Below are positions 15,158 through 22,420 of a DNA stretch of 38,950 nt, in pieces (the first letter of the stretch is position 1; every line of letters starts with the position of its first letter). The stretch spans positions 1 to 38,950 of the forward strand of contig CAYZAY010000015.1 in assembly GCA_964476515.1 (NCBI GenBank), given 5' to 3'. The position numbers and the translations under genes are program-made. This DNA is from JASMHC01 sp964476515. Lineage in GTDB: Bacteria > Pseudomonadota > Alphaproteobacteria > Rhodobacterales > Rhodobacteraceae. The notes beneath the pieces are model-generated. The model had not been told where the DNA came from. It saw only the letters and a program-made list of their open reading frames with translations, and did not search any database.

Positions 15158-15448
15158 CTAGCTGAACACGCCAGCCAATTGCATTGCAGCGCCCATGTCG
15201 CCGTCAATTGTCAGGCGACCGGTCATAAAGGCCGCGGTTGGATCAAGTTCACCTTCCAACATCGATTTGAAGGTGTCGGCGTCCGCACTAAGCGTCACGT
15301 CTGTGTCTTCGTCCGATATCGAGACCGCTTCGCCGATCACAACAATCGCGCCTTCGTCTTCGATCTGAAACTTGGCTGAACCTGCGAATCCGGAATCCGC
15401 AACTTTTTCTGACATGGCCGCCAGGGCCTCGTTTAATACTTCGCTCAT
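15158..15448 (-). CDS. SCP2 sterol-binding domain protein
   Basis: The 96-residue protein is a single SCP2-like domain that would form a hydrophobic pocket for lipids. Recognisable parts are KFQIEDEGAIVV, DVTLSADADTFKSMLEGELDPTAAFMTGRL and the closing IDGDMGAAMQLAGVF. It is the first gene of a two-gene run with a lysophospholipase-like hydrolase, so a shared role in lipid or acyl handling is plausible but unproven. A 220-base divergent promoter region separates it from the helicase gene. Confidence 0.9.
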   Translation of the reverse strand: MSEVLNEALAAMSEKVADSGFAGSAKFQIEDEGAIVVIGEAVSISDEDTDVTLSADADTFKSMLEGELDPTAAFMTGRLTIDGDMGAAMQLAGVFS

Positions 15449-15670
15449 AATAATCTCTCGTTGCTTCGCGCCGTGAGTGTTAGCGCTGTTTTGCCAACAT
15501 TGGCCTCGGAGATTCGAAAATCAACAGTTTACGTAAGCTTTCGTCAAGTAAGGTTAGGAAAGTCTTACCACACTATACATCTTTCTCGGGACAATTTACA
15601 GAAATCTGGCTGATTTGGCCGAAAGCCACGCTGATCTTATGTGAGGCGAACAAGGGTACGGAACGCGAAA

Positions 15671-18427
15671 ATGACACCAATGATTAAAGCGGTTCTTGGC
15701 CCGACGAACACCGGTAAAACCCATTACGCGATCGAGCGGATGCTGGGGTATCGCACTGGCGTGATTGGCCTGCCTTTGCGGCTTTTGGCGCGCGAGGTTT
15801 ATGACAAGATCGTCGCGATCCGTGGTCCTTCTGTCGTGGCGCTGGTCACAGGGGAAGAGAGGGTCGTGCCGCCACGCACCCAGTATTGGGTTTGTACAGT
15901 TGAAGCCATGCCCGAAGGAATGGGCGCAGATTTTCTTGCGATTGACGAAATTCAGCTGTGTGCAGACCCTGAAAGAGGTCATGTCTTTACGGACCGTTTG
16001 CTTCGCGCGCGGGGCACGCATGAAACGTTATTCCTTGGGTCGGACACGATGCGCTGGACGATCAAGGCTTTGGTGCCCGAGACCGAGTTCATGCAGCGCG
16101 AGCGGATGTCCGAACTGGTTTACGGTGGGGCAAAAAAGATCAGCAGGATGCAGCCTCGGTCTGCCATTGTCGGATTTTCGGTGGATAACGTCTATGCCAT
16201 CGCCGAACTGATCCGCCGCCAAAAGGGCGGGGCGGCTGTTGTGATGGGGGCGCTTTCCCCTCGGACTCGCAATGCGCAGGTCGAGATGTATCAAAACGGC
16301 GACGTGGACTATCTGGTGGCCACGGATGCCATCGGGATGGGGTTGAACCTTGATATCAACCATGTCGCCTTTTCATCGCTGACCAAGTTCGACGGCCACA
16401 GGATGCGCCAGCTTGCCCCTAATGAGCTGGCCCAGATAGCCGGCCGCGCGGGCAGGGGGATGAGCCATGGCACCTTTGGGGTAACGGGGGAAGCGCCTCC
16501 GCTACACGAAGAAGTGGCACAGGCGATTATGGATCACCGCTTCACGCCCATCAAAAAACTACAATGGCGGAATGCTTCTTTGCAGTTTGGCACTGTTGAA
16601 CGGTTGATACAGACGCTGGAAGAAGCCCCCAAAGACGAGCTTTTGACCAAGGCACGGGACGCCGACGATCTGGTTGCTTTGAAAACGCTTGCTCAGGATG
16701 CAGAAACCATCGCGCGCGCCAGTGACGGGCAATCGGTTCAATTGCTGTGGGACGTTTGCCGCATCCCTGATTTTCGCGGTATCAGTTCGGGGGAACATGC
16801 CGGTCTTTTGCAGACGATTTTCGGGTATCTACACGAGCGGGGAAGCGTGCCGAATGATTGGTTGGCAAGGCAGATTAAGCGCATCGATAAGACCCATGGC
16901 GACATTGATGCACTATCAAAACGATTGGCATTTATCCGGACGTGGACATATGTCGCGCAACGGAAAGGCTGGGTCGATGACGAATTCCATTGGCGGAACG
17001 AAACCCGCGTAGTAGAAGACCACCTGTCGGATGCTTTGCACGAAGCCCTGACAAAGAGATTTGTTGATCGGCGCACATCTGTATTGTTGCGCCGATTGAA
17101 GCAGAAGGAGGCCCTTTTGGCCGAAGTAAATGAAAACGGAGAAGTGACCGTCGAAGGAGAATTCGTCGGTCGTCTCGAAGGGTTCCGGTTCCGTCAGGAT
17201 AAAGACGCATCGGGTCAAGAAGCGAAAACGCTAAAAGCAGCCAGCCTGCAGGCATTGGCACCGCATTTCCACCTGCGGGCGGATCGGTTTTACAACGCGC
17301 CAGACACCGAGATCGATTTTACCGATCAGGGTGGACTGATGTGGGGAACCGAAGCGATTGGTAAGCTGACCGCAGGTGACGAGGTTCTAAAGCCCAAAAT
17401 CGAAGTTTTCGTTGATGACGAAGCTGGTGCGGACGTGGCCCAAAAGGTTGAGCGCCGTTTGCAGCACTTCATCGACCGCAAGATTGCGGCGCTGTTTGAG
17501 CCTCTGCTGAACTTGTCGAAAGACGAAGAACTGACGGGGCTGGCCCGTGGTTTTGCCTTTCAGATGGTCGAGGCGCTGGGCATCATTCCGCGATCCAAGA
17601 TTGCGAACGAGGTCAAAGAGCTTGATCAGGATGCGCGCGGCACTTTGCGCAAACATGGCATCCGTTTTGGCCAGTTCACCATTTTCATGCATCTGTTGCT
17701 TAAACCCGCTCCGACACGTTTGCGTTTGTTGCTATGGTCGCTGGCGCAAGGCTTGCAAGAGTTCCCCGAATCTCCTCCCCCCGGTCTTGTGACGGTTCCG
17801 ACGACTGAGGGGCAGGCGCTCGAATTTTATGCGATGACTGGCTACCGCGCTGCGGGTCAGCGGGCGATCCGGATTGATATGCTTGAGCGTTTGGCAGACA
17901 TGCTGCGCGTTGAAGACAGCCGTGGTGGGTTTGAAGCCAAAGCGGATATGCTGTCGATCACCGGTATGACGCTGGAACAGTTTGCCGCCCTGATGGAAGG
18001 CCTGGGCTACAAAGCGGAAAAAGGTGAACGCCCGAAGGTGAAAGCTGAAGTTGTCGTTACTGAGTCACCTGCTGCCGACGCTCCAGTGTCGGAAGCGCCT
18101 GCTGAAGAACCAGAGCAAGCGCCAGAAGAAGCACCTACCGAAGATGTCGTTGTAGAAGCTGCACCAGAAGCCGAAGCAAGCGAACCCGAGGTTGAGGTGT
18201 TCTACACCTTCACTTGGGCCCGCAAGCCACAGCGTCAGGGCGGTGGTGGCAAACCACAAGGACAGCGTCCCCAAGGTGGCAAACCACGCGGTAAGGGTAA
18301 ACCTCGTCGGGATGGTGGCCAGCAGAAGTCGAAGAATTTCTCGGCCCGCCCACCGAAGAAAGAAAAGGCTATCGACCCTGACAACCCGTTCGCGGCGGCG
18401 CTTATGGGGCTTAAAGACAAGGGTTAA
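15671..18427 (+). CDS. SUV3-like ATP-dependent RNA helicase with disordered basic tail
   Basis: The 918-residue protein resembles the mitochondrial degradosome helicase SUV3 and its alphaproteobacterial relatives. Walker A is GPTNTGKT (residues 10-17), motif II is DEIQ (residues 92-95), motif III-like GSDTMRW follows, and motif VI is QIAGRAGRG. The middle holds the Suv3 C-terminal domains. The last 150 residues change character: an acidic, Pro/Ala/Glu-rich stretch, then a Gly/Gln/Arg/Lys-rich tail (RQGGGGKPQGQ and onward) likely to bind RNA. The ATG at 15671 is preferred over the GTG at 15641, because the Walker motif then sits near the N-terminus as in relatives. The S4 gene begins four bases after its stop. 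Confidence 0.92.
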   Translation: MTPMIKAVLGPTNTGKTHYAIERMLGYRTGVIGLPLRLLAREVYDKIVAIRGPSVVALVTGEERVVPPRTQYWVCTVEAMPEGMGADFLAIDEIQLCADPERGHVFTDRLLRARGTHETLFLGSDTMRWTIKALVPETEFMQRERMSELVYGGAKKISRMQPRSAIVGFSVDNVYAIAELIRRQKGGAAVVMGALSPRTRNAQVEMYQNGDVDYLVATDAIGMGLNLDINHVAFSSLTKFDGHRMRQLAPNELAQIAGRAGRGMSHGTFGVTGEAPPLHEEVAQAIMDHRFTPIKKLQWRNASLQFGTVERLIQTLEEAPKDELLTKARDADDLVALKTLAQDAETIARASDGQSVQLLWDVCRIPDFRGISSGEHAGLLQTIFGYLHERGSVPNDWLARQIKRIDKTHGDIDALSKRLAFIRTWTYVAQRKGWVDDEFHWRNETRVVEDHLSDALHEALTKRFVDRRTSVLLRRLKQKEALLAEVNENGEVTVEGEFVGRLEGFRFRQDKDASGQEAKTLKAASLQALAPHFHLRADRFYNAPDTEIDFTDQGGLMWGTEAIGKLTAGDEVLKPKIEVFVDDEAGADVAQKVERRLQHFIDRKIAALFEPLLNLSKDEELTGLARGFAFQMVEALGIIPRSKIANEVKELDQDARGTLRKHGIRFGQFTIFMHLLLKPAPTRLRLLLWSLAQGLQEFPESPPPGLVTVPTTEGQALEFYAMTGYRAAGQRAIRIDMLERLADMLRVEDSRGGFEAKADMLSITGMTLEQFAALMEGLGYKAEKGERPKVKAEVVVTESPAADAPVSEAPAEEPEQAPEEAPTEDVVVEAAPEAEASEPEVEVFYTFTWARKPQRQGGGGKPQGQRPQGGKPRGKGKPRRDGGQQKSKNFSARPPKKEKAIDPDNPFAAALMGLKDKG

Positions 18428-18430
18428 ACC

Positions 18431-18805
18431 ATGTCCGACCCGCGTCCGACGATGCGCGTAGATAAATGGCTCTGGCAGGCCCGGTTTTTCAAAACCCGCG
18501 GCCTGTCAGCAAAGCTTGTCACCGGTGCTCATTGCCGTGTGAATGGCGACAAAATTTCAAAAGCAGCTCACAGCGTTGGCCCCGACGACGTTTTAACCTT
18601 TCCGCAGGGTGACCGCGTTCGCGTGATCCGCATCCTTGGCATTGGCGCGCGTCGTGGACCAGCCACCGAAGCGCAGAGTTTATACGAAGATTTATCACCT
18701 GAACGGGAAGAACGTCCCACAGGGCCAAAGACCGAAGGAAAAGGTCGTCCAACCAAAAAGGATCGGCGGAAGTTGGACCTGATGCAACGAGACTCGCTTG
18801 AATGA
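18431..18805 (+). CDS. S4 domain RNA-binding protein (Hsp15-like)
   Basis: The 124-residue protein starts with an S4 domain (MRVDKWLWQARFFKTRGLSA, then GAHCRVNGDKISK), as in the ribosome-associated heat-shock protein HslR/Hsp15. A basic C-terminal tail follows (GKGRPTKKDRRKLD). Hsp15 in E. coli recycles 50S subunits carrying stalled nascent chains; the same role here is inference from similarity. It begins four bases after the helicase gene and is almost certainly on the same transcript, which makes a small RNA-handling operon. Confidence 0.9.
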   Translation: MSDPRPTMRVDKWLWQARFFKTRGLSAKLVTGAHCRVNGDKISKAAHSVGPDDVLTFPQGDRVRVIRILGIGARRGPATEAQSLYEDLSPEREERPTGPKTEGKGRPTKKDRRKLDLMQRDSLE

Positions 18806-18856
18806 TCTGCGATGTTGAATTAGGCAGCCGTTAATCCAAGACTCAAAGGTGTTCCC

Positions 18857-19195
18857 ATGACTTACGTGGTGATTGATAACTGCATTGCCTGCAAATACAC
18901 CGACTGCGTAGAAGTTTGCCCAGTTGATTGTTTTTACGAAGGCGAAAACATGCTGGTCATCCATCCGGATGAATGCATCGACTGCGGTGTATGCGAACCA
19001 GAATGCCCAGCCGACGCGATCCGACCGGATACCGAGCCGGACATGGACAATTGGGTCGAGTTTAACCGCAAGTATTCCGAGATGTGGCCGGTGATCCTGT
19101 CGAAGAAAGATCAGCTTCCAGAAGCCGAAGACCGCGATGGGGAAACCGACAAGATCAACAAGTACTTTTCGGAAAACCCCGGCGAGGGCGGTTGA
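18857..19195 (+). CDS. fdxA: Seven-iron ferredoxin
   Basis: The 112-residue protein matches the 7Fe ferredoxin FdxA (Azotobacter FdI type). Cysteines at 9, 12, 17, 21 and 25 and then in CIDCGVCEPECP give one 3Fe-4S and one 4Fe-4S cluster. The long C-terminal extension (from about residue 58) that separates this type from small 2x4Fe ferredoxins is present. It is a low-potential cytoplasmic electron carrier. It lies 51 bases after the S4 gene and 240 bases before carD. Confidence 0.95.
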   Translation: MTYVVIDNCIACKYTDCVEVCPVDCFYEGENMLVIHPDECIDCGVCEPECPADAIRPDTEPDMDNWVEFNRKYSEMWPVILSKKDQLPEAEDRDGETDKINKYFSENPGEGG

Positions 19196-19341
19196 TTCGC
19201 GCAAATCAACTGATTTTGCAGGAACTACGGTGTAAGGCGCTGAATACCCTTATAAACAAGTGAAATGATCAAATTAGCGGACATCTTTTATGAAATCCGT
19301 TTTTGTGATATATTTCTGTCCAGAGTTAATGAATGAAACAA

Positions 19342-19383
19342 GCTGGAAACCCAAAAGCTTCGCTATTGGGGGCCGGTTTTTTT
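19342..19383 (+). terminator. Stem-loop with T-run in the carD leader
   Basis: GCTGG and CCGG(T), with an inner CCCAA/TTGGG pair, form an interrupted stem, directly followed by seven T residues (19377-19383). It lies about 145 bases after fdxA and 53 bases before carD. It may end fdxA transcripts or act as an attenuator if carD is transcribed from further upstream. The stem is imperfect. Confidence 0.5.
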
Positions 19384-19435
19384 GACGTCCGATTCTTAGG
19401 AATATGAGGCTGGGCGCCAATAAAAGGAAAACTAA

Positions 19436-19951
19436 ATGAGCAAATCAAAGAAGCCAGATTTCAGCCCGAACGAATTTGTTGTCTATCCGGCACACGGCGT
19501 AGGCAAAATCATTACGATCGAGGAGCAGGAAATCGCTGGCATCACTCTCGAACTGTTCGTGATTTCGTTTGAAAAAGACAAGATGACTTTGCGGGTTCCA
19601 ACCAACAAAGCAATCGAGATTGGTATGCGCTCGTTGTCGAGCCCTGATGTGATCGACCACGCCTTGAGAACCCTAAAAGGTAAAGCCAAAGTTAAGCGGG
19701 CTATGTGGTCGCGTCGTGCACAGGAATATGAACAGAAGATCAACTCAGGTGATTTGATCGCGATTGCCGAAGTGGTTCGCGACCTGCACCGTGCGGATGA
19801 TCAGCGTGAGCAAAGCTATTCTGAACGTCAGCTATACGAGGCCGCGCTTGAGCGTTTGACCCGCGAAGTTTCGGCTGTGGGTGGTGGTGACGAAGTTGCT
19901 GCTGCACAAAAGATCGACGAGGTTCTTCAGTCGCGCGCTGCGGCTGCGTAA
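19436..19951 (+). CDS. carD: CarD family transcription regulator
   Basis: The 171-residue protein has the N-terminal RNA polymerase-interacting domain (FVVYPAHGVGKIITIEEQEI and the following strands) and a helical C-terminal DNA-binding domain (RRAQEYEQKINSGDLIAIAEVVRDLHR). CarD/CdnL proteins bind the polymerase beta subunit and stabilise open promoter complexes, especially at growth genes such as rRNA operons. AAAAGGAAAA precedes the ATG. A strong terminator follows. The order fdxA then carD is common in Rhodobacteraceae. Confidence 0.95.
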   Translation: MSKSKKPDFSPNEFVVYPAHGVGKIITIEEQEIAGITLELFVISFEKDKMTLRVPTNKAIEIGMRSLSSPDVIDHALRTLKGKAKVKRAMWSRRAQEYEQKINSGDLIAIAEVVRDLHRADDQREQSYSERQLYEAALERLTREVSAVGGGDEVAAAQKIDEVLQSRAAAA

Positions 19952-19974
19952 GCTCCAAACGATAACAAGTTTTA

Positions 19975-20004
19975 AAGACCGCTCCATTCGGGGCGGTCTT
20001 TTTT
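19975..20004 (+). terminator. Intrinsic terminator of carD
   Basis: AAGACCGC (19975-19982) pairs with GCGGTCTT (19993-20000) around a ten-base loop and is followed by TTTT. The end of the convergent antiporter gene overlaps the T-run, so the same hairpin may stop transcription from both sides. Confidence 0.88.
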
Positions 20005-21871
20005 ATTGCCGTTTGTCGCTTTCAAATTGTTCGGCCAGCAATGTCTCCAGATCGCGTTGGAACTGTTTGGATAGCTTTACGTATTCAGGGTTGCTTGCCG
20101 CGTTTAGTTTGGGATCCCAAACTTTGGCAAGTTCCCGAAGGGCTGCACGGTCGTGATCAAAGAATGTCTTTTCGGCGCGGGCGGCTTCGTATTCGGACAG
20201 GCCAACTTGTTCCAGCGCATAGCGTCCGGCCCTGAGAGAGCTGTCGAATAGCTCACGGACAATGTCATTCGCGCCCGCCTGATAGAGTTGGTAGACCATC
20301 GTGCGATCCCGTGCGCGGGCGATTATGTGTAGGTCGGGCCGTTGGGCGCGGGCGTATGTGACAAGCTTCAGTGTCGCATCCGGTGAATCCAGTGCAATGA
20401 CCAAAACTTGGGCCTTCATCAAACCTGCTGCGTGAAGCAGTTCGTGGCGGGTGGGATCCCCTAAAAAACCTTTGAAGCCGAAACGGCGCATCAGCTCAAT
20501 CGTGTCTATGTTGTGATCAAGGACGACGGTTTCGTATCCAGCGGACTGGACAAGACCGTTCACCATTTGGCCGAAGCGGCCGATGCCTGCGATGATGACC
20601 GGCCCCGCATGGTCGATTTCGTCGGGCTCGTGTTGGATGCCGCCATTGCCTGTTCGCTTTGCCATCCAGTCGTAGAGGATGAATAACAGCGGCGTGATAA
20701 GCATCGTCGTGGATATGACCAGCAACAAGATTTCAGAATAAGTGTCGCTTAGAACGTGCTGTTGCTGCGAGAATGACACCAGCACAAAGCCGAATTCACC
20801 GGCTTGGGCCAAGGCCAGGGTGAACAGCCATTTGCTGCGGCCCCGCATTTTAAAAAGCGTGGCAAGCGTGAACAGCACGACGCCTTTGATCAATATAAGA
20901 CCGATTGAAAGCCCGATGATTGTGATTGGCGCGCTGAAAAAGACCGCAAAATTGATGCCAGCGCCGACCGTGATAAAGAACAGCCCCAACAGCAGACCTT
21001 TGAACGGCTGAAGGTCGGATTCCAGCTCGTGGCGAAACTCGCTGCTAGCCAGAACAACGCCAGCAAGAAAGGTTCCAAGCGCGGGCGACAGTCCAACGAG
21101 GCTCATCAAAAAGGCGATGCCTACGACAATCATTAACGCAAGTGCAGTATACATTTCGCGCAGTTGCGCCGCGTGGATAAAGCGGAAGACAGGTCGCGTA
21201 AGATAGACACCGGTTATGATTATCGAGGCAACCGCGCCGAGTGTGACAAGGGTCACGCCCCAACCGGGCAGCCCTTCTACAAGGCTTAAGCCAGCGGTAG
21301 CATCGCCGGAATGTGCCAGATCGGGGTTAGAGCCGTCGCCACCTAATAGGCTTATCGCTGGAACGGCTAGTAGTGGCAAGAACGCAAGCGTTGGGATGAC
21401 GGCGATGTCTTGTGTCAAAAGGACCGAGAACGCGTTTCGTCCTCCGCTGGTTTGCATCAACCCTTTTTCGGTCAGGGTCTGCAGTACGATCGCGGTTGAA
21501 GACAGGGCAAGGATCAACCCGATTGCCACGGATGATCTGGTGTCTATGCCGATCAGTGTGCAGGCCCAGTATACAACCGCAGCCGTCGCCACGATTTGTA
21601 GGCCGCCAAGCCCCAGAAGCTTGCCCTTCATGGCCCATAGCGCGCGGGGTTCAAGCTCTAGCCCGACAATGAACAGCATCATGACCACGCCAAATTCGGC
21701 GAAGTGTCTAAGGTCGTAGACTTCGGCGCCCACCAATCCCAGAATAGGACCAATGGCGATGCCAGCGGCAAGGTAGCCAAGAACAGACCCAAGCCCCATA
21801 CGCGCGGCAATGGGGACGGCAATCACAGCTGCGGCAAGAAATATTGTGGCCTGATAAAAGAAGCTTTCCAT
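20003..21871 (-). CDS. CPA2 family monovalent cation/proton antiporter (KefB/KefC-like)
   Basis: The 622-residue protein has about twelve hydrophobic segments in the first 390 residues (Na+/H+ exchanger fold), with family marks FGVVMMLFIVGLELEP and SLVGLSPALGTFLAGVVLASSEFRHELESDL. A cytoplasmic RCK/TrkA-N domain follows from about residue 415 (GPVIIAGIGRFGQMV, then VLDHN), which binds NAD(H) or similar ligands. It likely exports potassium in exchange for protons. Whether it is gated by glutathione, as Kef is, cannot be told. It starts seven bases after the Lrp gene stop, so the regulator and transporter share a transcript. Confidence 0.92.
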   Translation of the reverse strand: MESFFYQATIFLAAAVIAVPIAARMGLGSVLGYLAAGIAIGPILGLVGAEVYDLRHFAEFGVVMMLFIVGLELEPRALWAMKGKLLGLGGLQIVATAAVVYWACTLIGIDTRSSVAIGLILALSSTAIVLQTLTEKGLMQTSGGRNAFSVLLTQDIAVIPTLAFLPLLAVPAISLLGGDGSNPDLAHSGDATAGLSLVEGLPGWGVTLVTLGAVASIIITGVYLTRPVFRFIHAAQLREMYTALALMIVVGIAFLMSLVGLSPALGTFLAGVVLASSEFRHELESDLQPFKGLLLGLFFITVGAGINFAVFFSAPITIIGLSIGLILIKGVVLFTLATLFKMRGRSKWLFTLALAQAGEFGFVLVSFSQQQHVLSDTYSEILLLVISTTMLITPLLFILYDWMAKRTGNGGIQHEPDEIDHAGPVIIAGIGRFGQMVNGLVQSAGYETVVLDHNIDTIELMRRFGFKGFLGDPTRHELLHAAGLMKAQVLVIALDSPDATLKLVTYARAQRPDLHIIARARDRTMVYQLYQAGANDIVRELFDSSLRAGRYALEQVGLSEYEAARAEKTFFDHDRAALRELAKVWDPKLNAASNPEYVKLSKQFQRDLETLLAEQFESDKRQ

Positions 21872-21878
21872 AGATGAT

Positions 21879-22334
21879 CTATATTGGCAGAGCCGAGTCC
21901 GGTTTGACTTGATCCATCACAATCTGGCTGTGAACCCGTGAAACCGCGGGATGGACCAGAAGTGTTTGGTGTATCAGATCGTTCAACGCGGGTAGGTCTT
22001 TGCAGAACACACGCAACAGATAATCGGCATCTCCGGTCAGGGTCCAGCCGCTGACGACCTCGGGCCGCGCTTCCAGAAGGCGTGACAGGGATTTTGCGTG
22101 TTCGGGGTTGTGGGACCCCATTTGGACCTGAACAAAGGCTTGAACGTTCAAACCAACCTTGGCAGGGCTGACGCGCGCGCGATAGCTGTCGATATACCCG
22201 TCAGCTTCGAGCCTCTGGCGGCGGCGTCCTGCTTGGCTGGGGGATAGGTGAAGGAGCTCTCCCAACTCATGTGCGGTCAGGTGTGCATTGGTTTGAAGGG
22301 CCGAGAGAAGGCGTTTGTCCAGTTCATCAATCAT
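21879..22334 (-). CDS. Lrp/AsnC family transcription regulator
   Basis: The 151-residue protein has an N-terminal winged helix (LDKRLLSALQTNAHLTAHEL, then LSPSQAGRRRQRLEADGYI) and a C-terminal RAM effector domain (VQMGSHNPEHAKSL, GDADYLLRVF). Lrp-type regulators respond to amino acids or related small molecules. It is transcribed just before the CPA2 antiporter gene with a seven-base gap. That arrangement suggests it may regulate the antiporter or respond to its state, but this is inference. Confidence 0.93.
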   Translation of the reverse strand: MIDELDKRLLSALQTNAHLTAHELGELLHLSPSQAGRRRQRLEADGYIDSYRARVSPAKVGLNVQAFVQVQMGSHNPEHAKSLSRLLEARPEVVSGWTLTGDADYLLRVFCKDLPALNDLIHQTLLVHPAVSRVHSQIVMDQVKPDSALPI

Positions 22335-22420
22335 GTGCGGAATCTTAGCATGATTTGGTCAATTTGTTAGGGGACTTCGTATGAACGGGCGAAGGTTTGC
22401 GAAGCTAACGCGATCAGTGC

